Shown here: piece by piece, positions 1 to 10,022 of the stretch
Layout of the letters: every line of letters begins with the position of its first letter
Position numbering within the stretch: position 1 is the first letter of the stretch
Assembly (NCBI GenBank): GCA_013387215.1
Contig: WARW01000010.1
Span: 1-48,324, forward strand
Direction of reading: 5' to 3'
Length of the DNA stretch: 48,324 bases
From: Patescibacteria group bacterium
Lineage (GTDB): Bacteria > Patescibacteriota > Microgenomatia > UBA12405
Position numbers and translations under genes: made by a program
Notes under the pieces: model-generated
Database searches by the model: none
Seen by the model: only the letters and a program-made list of their open reading frames with translations
Told to the model about the DNA's origin: nothing

Positions 1-463
1 ATTCTCCCACAAACTTATCTCTATCTATTCTATCTTCATATTCATGTGTGGAATCATCAAGTTCAATTGCAAAAACAGGAGATTGTGTTTCTTTTTTAAC
101 TACTAAAAAATCTACAGATTTTTGATTAATTCTTCTTAACCATCCAAGATAATATTTATATGCCTTTTGACGCTCTACACAAAAAATCTTATCTAAATTA
201 ACCTGAGGATAAATATCAAATTTAGATCCAAGCACAACCCTAAGACCTTCAAACAACAACCTCTCATGTTCAGACATCATAGTCCTTTTAAGTTTATAAG
301 GTAAATAATAATTGGGAATTTTTACATCCTCTTTTTCAATATCAAGATTTTTTAAGTATTCTTCTTTTTCAGACTCATTTCTCCGAATTTCTTTTCTCCT
401 AAAAATATCATCAAAAACCAATACTACACCGATTACTATTAAGATAAAAATTATAAAATTCAT
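1..463 (-). CDS. DUF2726-like protein, 3' end beyond window
   Basis: Minus ORF from ATG at 463 (MNFIIFILIVIGVVLVFDDIFRRKE...) reading off the left edge; N-terminal TM and FAIELDDSTHEYEDRIDRDKFV typical of DUF2726 nuclease-like proteins. Absent from the ORF track because it is partial. Confidence 0.75.
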   Translation of the reverse strand, partial: MNFIIFILIVIGVVLVFDDIFRRKEIRRNESEKEEYLKNLDIEKEDVKIPNYYLPYKLKRTMMSEHERLLFEGLRVVLGSKFDIYPQVNLDKIFCVERQKAYKYYLGWLRRINQKSVDFLVVKKETQSPVFAIELDDSTHEYEDRIDRDKFVGE

Positions 464-502
464 TAATAAATTTACATAAAAATCATGAACAAAAAATGAC
501 AA

Positions 503-529
503 AAAAAATCCCCTGAAAAGGGGATTTTT
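503..529 (-). terminator. Rho-independent terminator after tRNA-Asp
   Basis: AAAAATCCCC-TTTTCA-GGGGATTTTTTTT on minus strand. Confidence 0.75.
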
Positions 530-536
530 GTGTCTG

Positions 537-610
537 CGGGCCCAATGGGATTCGAACCCACGATCTTTCGCGTGACAGGCGAATGTGCTAGACCGCTGCA
601 CCATGAGCCC
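537..610 (-). tRNA. tRNA-Asp (GTC)
   Basis: Cloverleaf GGGCTCA...CTGTCAC...GGTTCGAATCC...TGGGCCC; anticodon GTC; no encoded CCA. Confidence 0.95.
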
Positions 611-667
611 AATAGATACTTTGATACTATATCAAAACTCCATTAAATAAACAATGCGAGATTTTGC

Positions 668-1297
668 CTAATTAAACCCGATAGTATCTTGCCAATTCTT
701 TCCGTTTACTGGAATACCGTATTGCCCAATATTTAAGAACAAGAATTTGTCTGGGTGTTTTTTATCCATCACAAAATAAGCGGCTCCATTGGTTTCTGTA
801 TAAGTCTTTGGACACTTATCAGCATTCTGCCACCAAGGACCAGCATTATTATTTTGGCTGTTTGAAACAGGGAAGGCGATAATAGCACCTTCAAAGTTTC
901 CACTGACTTTGTCTCGAGACACTGTTTGTGGATAACAATTTTTTTCGGAATATTTTTTCAAAAATTTATTTTTTATAGCTTCTTGCAAAGTAAGTTTTGG
1001 ATCTTTGGAAAACACTTCCACATATTGAGCATTATCTAGATCTTTTTTGCCTCGATAAACATAAATTTTATCTCCTTTTTCTTCCACACCTGTATTACTG
1101 GAATCATATTTAAAATTGATCCCTAAACTTTTTGAGGAATAAGTATTTTTATCGGTTGCGCTTGTTGGCTTTACTACTTCAGCATTTGGGTTTGTACTGA
1201 CTACCATTAAGTCTTTATCTTTGGGTTTTACAATAAACCACATATAGGCCAAAGAAACACCTAACACTAAAATGATGACGACTTCTTTCATGTTCAT
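668..1297 (-). CDS. Hypothetical membrane-anchored protein
   Basis: 209 aa ORF with N-terminal hydrophobic anchor; no family recognised. Confidence 0.7.
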   Translation of the reverse strand: MNMKEVVIILVLGVSLAYMWFIVKPKDKDLMVVSTNPNAEVVKPTSATDKNTYSSKSLGINFKYDSSNTGVEEKGDKIYVYRGKKDLDNAQYVEVFSKDPKLTLQEAIKNKFLKKYSEKNCYPQTVSRDKVSGNFEGAIIAFPVSNSQNNNAGPWWQNADKCPKTYTETNGAAYFVMDKKHPDKFLFLNIGQYGIPVNGKNWQDTIGFN

Positions 1298-1368
1298 ATT
1301 GCTACTATTTTTTCAGAAAAATTAATCAATATATATAGATAATATCAATAGACTATAATAAATAGTAT

Positions 1369-2415
1369 ATGGCAGACAAAGCTAAAATATACTCAAATGC
1401 TGAAATCGCTGAATTCTTAACCAACATTGCTACCGCTTACCAAATTAAAAAGAAAAATTTCTTTAGAATTGTGTCTTATCAAAATGCCGCTGAAACAATT
1501 TTAACCTATCCTAAGCCAGTTCAAGAAGTATGGGAAAAGAATCGGGAAGAGTTGGAAAATGTTCCCAGTATTGGCGAACATATTATGGAAAAGCTTGATT
1601 ATTTATTTAAATACAATAAATATCATCCTCAAGTTGAAAAGGCTTTTAAAGGAATTCATCCAGCAGTTTTTACATTTACCAAAATTAACGGCGTTGGTCC
1701 AAAAATGGCATACGTTATTACTAACAATTTAGAATTTTCAGAAGAACCGCTTGAGGCGCTTGATCAACTAATTAAATACTGCAAAGAAGGAAAAATCAGA
1801 GATCTGCCTCGGTTTGGACAAAAATCAGAAAATTTAATTTTAGAAAACACTCTTCACTTTTTAGGCCAGCATCGTCGGATGACTTATGAGGAAGCCAATA
1901 ATATTGCTCGAGGTGTAATTGATTATTTAAAAAAAGATTTTCCTGAGGTTGAATTTATTCCGCTTGGAAGTTTGCGCCGGCATTCACCCACAGTGGGGGA
2001 TATTGATATTGCTGCCAAGAGTACTCGAACCGAAGAAATATTAAATTGTTTTATTACATACCCTAATAATGTTCAGACTATTACTAAGGGTCCCAAAAAA
2101 GCTTCCATCCGCATTTATCATGATATTCGCGTCGATTTAATGGTCCAACCCAAAGAAAGTTTTGGTTCTCTTTTGCAGCATTTTACCGGCTCCCGACAGC
2201 ACAATATTTTATTAAGGCGTTATGCCCAAGAAATAGGGCTTTCAATTTCAGAATATGGCATAAAAGACCTTAATACCGGTGAATTACATACTTTTGAAAA
2301 TGAAACTGATTTGTATCATTTTTTAAAATTAGAATACATCGAACCTGAAAAAAGACTGGGTGAAAATGAGATCGAAGAGTCTAAAAAATGGTATAATAAA
2401 AAAATTAAAGTTTAA
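1369..2415 (+). CDS. polX: DNA polymerase X family protein without PHP domain
   Basis: GSLRRHSPTVGDIDIAAKS nucleotidyltransferase motif, N-terminal HhH region; ends at 348 aa. Confidence 0.9.
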   Translation: MADKAKIYSNAEIAEFLTNIATAYQIKKKNFFRIVSYQNAAETILTYPKPVQEVWEKNREELENVPSIGEHIMEKLDYLFKYNKYHPQVEKAFKGIHPAVFTFTKINGVGPKMAYVITNNLEFSEEPLEALDQLIKYCKEGKIRDLPRFGQKSENLILENTLHFLGQHRRMTYEEANNIARGVIDYLKKDFPEVEFIPLGSLRRHSPTVGDIDIAAKSTRTEEILNCFITYPNNVQTITKGPKKASIRIYHDIRVDLMVQPKESFGSLLQHFTGSRQHNILLRRYAQEIGLSISEYGIKDLNTGELHTFENETDLYHFLKLEYIEPEKRLGENEIEESKKWYNKKIKV

Positions 2416-2422
2416 ATAAATA

Positions 2423-3010
2423 ATGACACCTTTGATAATAATTGCGATCGTTGTAGTTTTAATCGGTTTATATATTTTTGGATTTTACAACAGACTCAAG
2501 ACCACTCAAGTCCGAATTGGTGCCTCGATTCAGGAAATTGGCAATCAACTTAAAAGACAAGCTAATTTAATTCCTAATTTAGTCGAATCGGTCAAAGGCT
2601 ACATGGCTCATGAAAAGGGAATTTTCGATGATTTAGTTTCCGCTCGAAAAACTATTACCGAAGCCGTTTCCACTAATGATTCAAAAAAAATTGATGATGC
2701 TCAAAATTTAATCAATAGAGCTTTGGGTGCTTTAAAAGTAATTGTCGAAAGCAATCCGCAAATTCAAGCTTCAGGCCTAGTTACTGATTTAATGAATGAA
2801 CTTCGAGATACTGCTGATAAAGTTATGTATGCAAGACGCACTCTTATTGATCTAACTGCCGACTTTAATACTGCCATCGAAACTATTCCTGGTGTTTGGC
2901 TTGCCCCAATGTTTGGATTCACTAAACAAAAAGGTCTCGACACTCCCGTTGAGTCAGACCAACTCTCAGTTTCCGAAGAGGAAATGAAGAACCCCAACGT
3001 CAAATTATAA
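2423..3010 (+). CDS. lemA: LemA family protein
   Basis: N-terminal TM, YNRLKTTQVRIGASIQEIGNQLKRQANLIPNLVESVKGYMAHEKG. Confidence 0.92.
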   Translation: MTPLIIIAIVVVLIGLYIFGFYNRLKTTQVRIGASIQEIGNQLKRQANLIPNLVESVKGYMAHEKGIFDDLVSARKTITEAVSTNDSKKIDDAQNLINRALGALKVIVESNPQIQASGLVTDLMNELRDTADKVMYARRTLIDLTADFNTAIETIPGVWLAPMFGFTKQKGLDTPVESDQLSVSEEEMKNPNVKL

Positions 3011-3048
3011 GCAAAATCTTTTATTAACTTGATAAATTTAATTCATAT

Positions 3049-3942
3049 ATGCTTAACGTATACGAACAAGTAGCACGAAATAAACTCAGATCAACCGTAA
3101 TTATCGGCCTATTTGTGGTTTTTATTGTTGCAGTTGCTTATATTATTTCTCAAGCTTTCGGACTAGGTGATTCATTTTTAATCTTTGCATTCATAATTTC
3201 ACTTTTCATGTCTGGTATCAGTTATTTTTATGGTGACCAAATTGTTTTAGGTCTTAATCATGCCAGATCAGCCGACCGCAAAGAATTTTTTGACTTTTAT
3301 ACTGTGACTGAAAATTTAGCCATGGCCGACCAGCTTCCCATGCCTAAAATTTATGTGATTGATAGCGCCGCTCCCAATGCTTTTGCCACTGGCCGCGATC
3401 CGCAACACGCCATCGTCTGTGCCACCACCGGACTTCTCGCCAAACTTAATCGCACTGAACTTGAAGCAGTGATTGCTCATGAACTTTCCCATGTCAAAAA
3501 TTATGATATCCGTTTGATGATGATTGTCAGTATTTTGATTGGCACCTTATCTATATTAATTAATATTGCTTCAAGAAGTTTTTTCTTTGGCGGGGGACGA
3601 CGGGATAATGACCGCAACAATGAAGGTGGCGCAATTCTCGCTATTATTGGCATCATTTTAATAATATTTGCTCCGCTTATTGCTCAATTAATTCAGTTGG
3701 CCATTTCTCGCCGACGTGAATATTTAGCCGATGCTTCGGGGGTAAAACTAACCAGACAACCACAAGGCTTAATTGATGCCTTAATCAAAATTTCTGATGA
3801 TCCTAGCAAATTAGAAACTGCCTCAACTGCCACGGCTTCGCTTTATATTGAAAACCCTTTCAAGGGCCAGAAGCTTGCCAGCCTTTTTTCCACCCATCCT
3901 CCAATTGAGGATAGAATCAAGGCTCTTCAACAAATGCTCTAA
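3049..3942 (+). CDS. htpX: HtpX-like M48 membrane metalloprotease
   Basis: HELSHVKNYD zinc motif, NAFATGRDPQHAIVCATTGLL, RRREYLADASG. Confidence 0.95.
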   Translation: MLNVYEQVARNKLRSTVIIGLFVVFIVAVAYIISQAFGLGDSFLIFAFIISLFMSGISYFYGDQIVLGLNHARSADRKEFFDFYTVTENLAMADQLPMPKIYVIDSAAPNAFATGRDPQHAIVCATTGLLAKLNRTELEAVIAHELSHVKNYDIRLMMIVSILIGTLSILINIASRSFFFGGGRRDNDRNNEGGAILAIIGIILIIFAPLIAQLIQLAISRRREYLADASGVKLTRQPQGLIDALIKISDDPSKLETASTATASLYIENPFKGQKLASLFSTHPPIEDRIKALQQML

Positions 3943-3996
3943 TAAGCGATAGTACGTTATCTTGGTTTTTTAAAATAGTCGTTTAAAATAAGTCAT

Positions 3997-6900
3997 ATGC
4001 CGCAATTTGTTCATTTGCATGTCCACACTGAGTATTCACTCTTGGATGGACTGCAAAAGATAAAAAAATTAGTTCCAGCCGTCAAAGAAATGGGCATGAA
4101 TGCTGTTGCCATTACTGATCATGGCAACATGTATGGCGCGATTGAATTCTACAAAGCTTGCAAGAAAAACGAAATAAAACCTATTATTGGATGCGAAGTC
4201 TATATTGCTGGAAATGGTCGATTTGATAAATCTCCCAATAATAGGCGAAACCAGCATTTAATTTTATTAGCCAAAAATTACACTGGATATCAAAATTTAA
4301 TGAAGCTGGTCAGTATTGGCCATATTGAAGGTTATTACTACAAACCAAGAATCGACTGGGAAATCTTGCAAAAATATCATGAAGGTTTAATCTGTACCAG
4401 TGCTTGTGTTGAAGGTGAAATCTCTCAATATATTCTCGACAATAAATATGAAAAAGCTGTTGAACGGGCCAAAGAATTCCAAAAACTTTTTGGTGAAGAT
4501 TATTATTTGGAAATTCAACGCCACCCAGGATTAAAAGATCAAGATATTGCCAACGAAGGTATTATAAAAATTAGCCGTGAACTAGGCATTCCTTTAATTG
4601 CTGCCAACGATGCTCATTATCTTAAAAAAGAAGATGCTTTTGCTCAAGATGTTTTGATCATGATCAATACTCAAACAAACGTTAACGACACTAAACGTAT
4701 GAGTATGATGCAATGGCCAGACTTCTACATGAAATCTCCTGAAGAAATGGCCGAACAATTTGCTGATTTGCCAGATGCTTTGGAAAATACTCAGAAAATT
4801 GCAGATAAATGTAATGTTGAAATTGATTTAGGCAAATGGGATTTTCCACAATTTCCACTAGAGCCAGGCAAAACTGCTGAAACAACTTTGCGTGAACTTG
4901 TTTATGGCTGTGCTAAAGACCATTACGGTGAACTCAATCAGGATATTATTGATCGTCTCGAATATGAATTAGACGTTATCTGCACCAAAGGTTACGCACC
5001 CTACTTCTTAATCATGCGTGATTTTATTCAATGGGCTGAACAAAACGACACTCCAACCAACACTAGAGGTTCTGCCGGCGGCTGTTTTGTGGCATTCGTA
5101 CTTGGAATTACTTCAGTAGATCCATTAATTTATCAACTTCCATTCGAAAGATTTTTAAACAAAGACCGTCCATCACCTCCAGATATCGACTTAGATATTT
5201 CCGATACTAAACGACAAGGGATGCTTTATCATATTATCGATCAATACGGTAAAGACATGGTCGCTCAAATCTGCACTTTTGGTAGAATGATGGCCAAAGG
5301 TGCTGTCCGCGACACGGCTCGTGCCCTCGGTTACGAATATGCCATTGGTGATCGAATTAGTAAATTGATTCCCATGGGTTCACAAGGCTTTCCTATGTCA
5401 ATCGACAAAGCCTTGCAAACTACTCCCGATCTTAAGGCAATTTACGATTCTGAACCAGATGCTAAAAAAATAATTGACATGGCTAAACAGATTGAAGGCT
5501 GCGCCCGCCACATCAGTGTTCACGCCTGTGCTATCGTTATTTCTCCAAAAGATATTAATGCCTATACTCCAACTCAGTTGGAAACTGGTGGCGACAAAAC
5601 CATTACTCAATATGAAATGCATGCTGCCGAAGAAGTGGGTTTAATCAAATTCGATATTCTTGGAATCCGCAATTTATCATTTTTGGGAGAAGCTGTTGTT
5701 AATGTCAGAAAAACCCGTGGTGTTGAAGTTAATTTAAGAAAATTGCCGCTTGATGATAAAAAAACTTTTGACATGTTATCCCGTGGCGACACTATGGGCG
5801 TTTTCCAACTTTCCGGCGAAGGCATGACCAAATGGCTTAAAGAGCTAAAACCAAACCGGGTTGAAGATTTAATGGCAATGGTAGCATTATATCGTCCAGG
5901 TCCAATGGCTATCATCCCAGAATATATTGCCCGCAAAAACGATCCGTCAAAAATTGAATATTTTGACCCAAAAATGGAGAAATATTTAAAAGCATCTTAT
6001 GGACTTTTGGTTTACCAGGATGACTGTTTATACACCGCTATTGAACTTGCTGGTTACAATTGGACTGAAGTTGATAAGTTTAGAAAAGCTATCGGTAAAA
6101 AAATTCCGGAAGAAATGGCTATCCAAAAGGAAAAGTTTTTTCAAGGTTGTATTAATAATGGTTACACAGAAGAAAAAGCCAAAGAAATCTTCTCTTTTAT
6201 CGAACCATTCACTTCTTACGGTTTCAACAAGGCTCACGCTGCCTCTTACGGCATGTTGTCCTATCGTACTGCCTACATGAAGGCCAACTATCCGGTGGAA
6301 TACATGTGTGCTCTTTTAACTGCTGAATCTGGTGACACTGAAAAAATCACCGACGGGGTTGAAGAATGCCGCAAGATGAAAATAGTTGTCGGCCCACCAG
6401 ACATAAATAAATCAAAAAGTGGTTTTGAGATGGAAGAAAATAAAGAATCATTTGGTGGCATGGCAATTCGTTTTGGTTTCAGCGCTATTAAAAATGTCGG
6501 TGATGCCGCTATCGAAAATATTATTAAAGAACGCGAAGCCAATGGTCCATTTATAAGTTTTACTGATTTTTGTTTAAGAGTTGATGGTCAAAAAGTAAAC
6601 AAAAGAGTTTTGGAAAGTTTAATTAAAGTCGGCGCCATGGATCAATTCGGATCTAGAAATGCAATTCTGGCCTCTATTGATCTTATCCGCCAAAACTGCG
6701 AAAAAATAAACGGCAAAAGAAATAATAATCAATTCGGTTTATTTGATGATCCAAAAGAAGACCGCAGCAAGCCAGTTGCTCCCCCTGATAATTTCCCTCA
6801 AGTTGAAGAAATGACTGAACGGGAAAAACTATCTTTGGAAAAAGAACTCTTGGGAATTTTTGTTACCGAAAACCCAATTGCTAAAATTTTAGATGCTTTT

Positions 6901-7413
6901 AAAACTCTTGGTCTTCCAAAAATCAGCGATGTTCTTCAAAAAGAACCAAATTCAAATGTAAAAATCGCTGCTTCTGTCGCCAAGTTTAAAGTTATTCGCA
7001 CTAAGAAAAATAATGCCAAAATGGCTTTTATTACTCTTGAGGATGAAACTGGTCGAATCGAAGCTGTCACTTTTCCAAAAACTTTCGAAGAAATCGAACC
7101 AATTCTTGCCGAAAATAAGGCATTCTATATCGAAGGAAAACTTAATGAACGCGATGGTGCTATTTCTATCCTAGTCGACACTGTAAGTGAAAAGGCCCCA
7201 GATAATACACCTAAATTTGATTTTACTGTCACAGTTCCCAAAGGTGCCAGTCAAACTCAATTAATGGAACTAAATAGTCTTTTGAAACGTAATCCAAACG
7301 GGCATAGGGGATTAATTATCCTGCCTAACGGCAAAAACGTAATTCTAAGTTACGGCGTCAACTATACTCCTGAACTTCAAAAGCAAATCGACGCCATTCT
7401 CAAAATTACTTAG
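3997..7413 (+). CDS. dnaE: DNA polymerase III subunit alpha
   Basis: 1138 aa; PHP HLHVHTEYSLLDG, catalytic PPDIDLDISD, YGFNKAHAASYG, OB domain. Confidence 0.97.
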   Translation: MPQFVHLHVHTEYSLLDGLQKIKKLVPAVKEMGMNAVAITDHGNMYGAIEFYKACKKNEIKPIIGCEVYIAGNGRFDKSPNNRRNQHLILLAKNYTGYQNLMKLVSIGHIEGYYYKPRIDWEILQKYHEGLICTSACVEGEISQYILDNKYEKAVERAKEFQKLFGEDYYLEIQRHPGLKDQDIANEGIIKISRELGIPLIAANDAHYLKKEDAFAQDVLIMINTQTNVNDTKRMSMMQWPDFYMKSPEEMAEQFADLPDALENTQKIADKCNVEIDLGKWDFPQFPLEPGKTAETTLRELVYGCAKDHYGELNQDIIDRLEYELDVICTKGYAPYFLIMRDFIQWAEQNDTPTNTRGSAGGCFVAFVLGITSVDPLIYQLPFERFLNKDRPSPPDIDLDISDTKRQGMLYHIIDQYGKDMVAQICTFGRMMAKGAVRDTARALGYEYAIGDRISKLIPMGSQGFPMSIDKALQTTPDLKAIYDSEPDAKKIIDMAKQIEGCARHISVHACAIVISPKDINAYTPTQLETGGDKTITQYEMHAAEEVGLIKFDILGIRNLSFLGEAVVNVRKTRGVEVNLRKLPLDDKKTFDMLSRGDTMGVFQLSGEGMTKWLKELKPNRVEDLMAMVALYRPGPMAIIPEYIARKNDPSKIEYFDPKMEKYLKASYGLLVYQDDCLYTAIELAGYNWTEVDKFRKAIGKKIPEEMAIQKEKFFQGCINNGYTEEKAKEIFSFIEPFTSYGFNKAHAASYGMLSYRTAYMKANYPVEYMCALLTAESGDTEKITDGVEECRKMKIVVGPPDINKSKSGFEMEENKESFGGMAIRFGFSAIKNVGDAAIENIIKEREANGPFISFTDFCLRVDGQKVNKRVLESLIKVGAMDQFGSRNAILASIDLIRQNCEKINGKRNNNQFGLFDDPKEDRSKPVAPPDNFPQVEEMTEREKLSLEKELLGIFVTENPIAKILDAFKTLGLPKISDVLQKEPNSNVKIAASVAKFKVIRTKKNNAKMAFITLEDETGRIEAVTFPKTFEEIEPILAENKAFYIEGKLNERDGAISILVDTVSEKAPDNTPKFDFTVTVPKGASQTQLMELNSLLKRNPNGHRGLIILPNGKNVILSYGVNYTPELQKQIDAILKIT

Positions 7414-7738
7414 TTAATCGATGTTCGTGCCTAGTCACGATACCGATTAAATACAAGTTACTGAAATGGTTTGGAACATCAAGCTTCTCACCATCTCTTA
7501 AAGTAATAGTATTAGGACAAGCAGGAGTATTAATCATTTCCTGGCACTTACCTCTAAAAAAAGCTTCTGGACCTCCGCCGTTTCCCAACATCATTCTAAC
7601 CGGATCATTACCACACGCCTTTTCACCATCCAGCATATTACACATACATCCAGTACAGTTCTCCTCTCTCTTTTCTCTTAAAACTCGTTCTTCCTCATGA
7701 ACTTTTTTTAACAAGGCAGCCTGTTTTTCAGGATTCAT
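7406..7738 (-). CDS. Small cysteine-rich protein
   Basis: 110 aa; CTGCMCNMLDGEKAC...GKC...PAC; strong SD (CGGAGGATGTATG). Confidence 0.7.
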   Translation of the reverse strand: MNPEKQAALLKKVHEEERVLREKREENCTGCMCNMLDGEKACGNDPVRMMLGNGGGPEAFFRGKCQEMINTPACPNTITLRDGEKLDVPNHFSNLYLIGIVTRHEHRLTK

Positions 7739-7783
7739 ACATCCTCCGTTTTAAATTAATAATTTTAAATTTTAAGGTCAAAA

Positions 7784-7803
7784 AAACCGCCACAAGGCGG
7801 TTT
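7784..7803 (-). terminator. Intrinsic terminator hairpin in the leader of the 7406-7738 gene
   Basis: Minus strand AAACCGCCTTGTGGCGGTTTTTTT. Confidence 0.7.
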
Positions 7804-7861
7804 CCAAAAAACTAGCTATAAAAATTTTGTAATTAATATTAGTTTTAACAAGGTAAAATTC

Positions 7862-7890
7862 ATCTTATACCTCGATTTAGCCCTTGTCAA
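7862..7890 (-). promoter_or_regulatory. Sigma70-type promoter
   Basis: Minus strand TTGACA-N17-TAAGAT. Confidence 0.6.
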
Positions 7891-7962
7891 ATTTAATTTA
7901 AGTCGCTAGACTACCAAAGTTTTGTTTGATATAATTTCAAAGCATTTAATTTAACACCTAAT

Positions 7963-8274
7963 ATGTCCTTAAAAATAACATTCAAAGAAAATGAGTTTTC
8001 TGTAGGCGATTCCGTCAAAGTAAACTACAAAATCAAAGAAAAAGATAAAGAAAGAGTTCAAGCTTTCGATGGCGTAATTTTAGCCATCCAAGGTCTTGGT
8101 GAAAACAAAAACTTTATCGTCCAAAAAGCTGCCTCTGACGGAGTTAAAGTTGAAAGAATTTTTCCAGTAAACTCTCCTTGGATTGACAGCATTAAAAAAT
8201 TACGTGGTCCAAAAACCAAAATTAGAAGAGCTAAACTATATTATCTACGCAGTCCAAAAGCTAGAACAATATAA
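7963..8274 (+). CDS. rplS: 50S ribosomal protein L19
   Basis: GDSVKVNYKIKEKDKERVQAFDGVILA...VERIFPVNSPWIDSI...RRAKLYYLR. Confidence 0.95.
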   Translation: MSLKITFKENEFSVGDSVKVNYKIKEKDKERVQAFDGVILAIQGLGENKNFIVQKAASDGVKVERIFPVNSPWIDSIKKLRGPKTKIRRAKLYYLRSPKARTI

Positions 8275-8341
8275 GATTAGCCGTCCTTAGTCCTTTCTTC
8301 CTTAATCATGTTAAGATTTAAAGACTAAGGTTTAACAATTT

Positions 8342-8415
8342 GGGTCCTTAGCTCAGTTGGTTAGAGCATCTGCCTTTTAAGCAGGTGGTCGCGAGTTCGA
8401 TTCTCGCAGGACCCA
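8342..8415 (+). tRNA. tRNA-Lys (TTT)
   Basis: GGGTCCT...CTTTTAA...AGGACCCA; anticodon TTT. Confidence 0.96.
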
Positions 8416-8442
8416 CAAAATTAAAGCTTGGTAAAATAAACC

Positions 8443-9138
8443 ATGTCTATTTATGGTTTATTAATCGGAATCGCTTTTGCAATTGGTGCTGAATATTTCT
8501 CCCGACACAACAAAATAATTCCTAAAAACAAAGAAACTTTATTCATTTTTTTGCTTTTCTTTTCCTCAGTTATTGGCGCCAGGACTTATTCGGTCATTAG
8601 CGATTGGGCTTATTATTCCCAAAATTTATCTCAAATACTTAATACCCGAGCAGGTGGTCTAGGAATTTTTGGCGGATTTTTAGGAGGAGTAATTTTTATT
8701 TTGATTTATTCAAAAATATTTAAAATTAATTTTATTCAGATTTCAAATATATTAGCTCCCATTATTCCTCTTGGACAAAGTATTGGACGTTGGGGAAATT
8801 TTTTTAACAAAGAAGTTTTTGGGGTGCCAACTTATATTAATTTTGGCCAATATATACCCGAAAATTTAAGACCAAATCAATATATAAATTTTTCATATTT
8901 TCATCCTGTTTGGCTTTATGAATCTATTTTAGATTTATTATTATTCCTATTCTTAATTAAAAGAAATTCAAAACAAACAGCTTTTTATCTAATTGGCTAT
9001 GGTTCTATCCGATTTTTTCTAGAGTTTCTTCGATGGGACACTTTTACTGTTAACCAAATTAAAATTGGTCAAGTTTTAGCATTTATTTTCATCTTAATAG
9101 GCATTATTCTCGCCCAGAACAAATCTTCTAGCGCTTAG
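8443..9138 (+). CDS. lgt: Prolipoprotein diacylglyceryl transferase
   Basis: GRWGNFFNKEVFG, RAGGLGIFGGFLGG, multi-TM. Confidence 0.93.
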   Translation: MSIYGLLIGIAFAIGAEYFSRHNKIIPKNKETLFIFLLFFSSVIGARTYSVISDWAYYSQNLSQILNTRAGGLGIFGGFLGGVIFILIYSKIFKINFIQISNILAPIIPLGQSIGRWGNFFNKEVFGVPTYINFGQYIPENLRPNQYINFSYFHPVWLYESILDLLLFLFLIKRNSKQTAFYLIGYGSIRFFLEFLRWDTFTVNQIKIGQVLAFIFILIGIILAQNKSSSA

Positions 9139-9910
9139 TTATCTTTATGTTATTTTTTATAGTTTGGTTGTTTGTGCCAATACAGGTTGCACTAATTGTA
9201 TTAATACCATTCGCAAATTGGCTGGCAAACTTTAATACTCGGCAATTTGGTGTTTTTAAACATTTATAAGCAAGTTTGTCGTTCAAATATATGTCGGTTG
9301 ATTTTATCGAATCAAAACCGCTGCATTCGGTTTCAATTAAAACATTACCTGATCTGCTTATTACTGAGTTATTCGCTGGTGTTTTAAAATTCAATACAGG
9401 TTTTTTAATATTATAAATTCCAGTTGTCTTTGTTTGATAACCAATATCTGAATCGGAAATACCTTCTCTTGCTAATTCGATAAACTGATGAGCACCTGGT
9501 TTTGCATCTGGCGCCGATTTAATTTGAATCGTCTTATTTGCTGTCTGGCCAGGGCTTAAAGGAATTTCAAAATATTTTGGATCTTGAGTCCAATTACTTT
9601 CCAGTTGAAAATAACTGACATAAAAATAAGAAGGGGAACAAAGTGAATTATCGTTATTTTTAATTGTTAAATTGTAAGTCAACGCTTTGCCTGGAGATCC
9701 ACTTTGCTCTTTTGGAGAAATAATTAAAGACGGATTTGCCCTAACGCATTTTGTCTTATCTACTGTTTCTTTGGTCATTTCAGCTGCTTTTGATCGTAAA
9801 TCTTCAGTATTTTTTTCCACATAATTTGATAGTGCAATAACTGTAACAGCTAAAACTAAAATTAATGGTATGTAATATTTATTACTTTTTTTCATAATTA
9901 ATGACATCAT
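9128..9910 (-). CDS. Membrane-anchored NEW3/Ig-like domain protein (start may be 9895)
   Basis: N-terminal TM, PGKALTYNLTIKNNDNSLCSPSYFYVSY...PGQTANKTIQIKS...PGAHQF, then Ig-like region. Confidence 0.7.
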   Translation of the reverse strand: MMSLIMKKSNKYYIPLILVLAVTVIALSNYVEKNTEDLRSKAAEMTKETVDKTKCVRANPSLIISPKEQSGSPGKALTYNLTIKNNDNSLCSPSYFYVSYFQLESNWTQDPKYFEIPLSPGQTANKTIQIKSAPDAKPGAHQFIELAREGISDSDIGYQTKTTGIYNIKKPVLNFKTPANNSVISRSGNVLIETECSGFDSIKSTDIYLNDKLAYKCLKTPNCRVLKFASQFANGINTISATCIGTNNQTIKNNIKITKR

Positions 9911-10022
9911 GAAAAAATTAAAAAATCAAGTCTCACCACATCAAAATTAGTCAATTTTCAAATTTATCTTTTATTTTGCTTTAAAACATGATAATTTCAC
10001 ATAACAAGAAAAAATAAAAAAT

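Noticed and set aside
2764-3003. Minus ORF inside lemA, and similar minus ORFs inside dnaE and ppsA
   Set aside because: Entirely antisense to conserved genes, no family motifs.
5999-6280. 93 aa out-of-frame ORF inside dnaE
   Set aside because: Alternative frame of a conserved DnaE region; lysine-rich by composition only.
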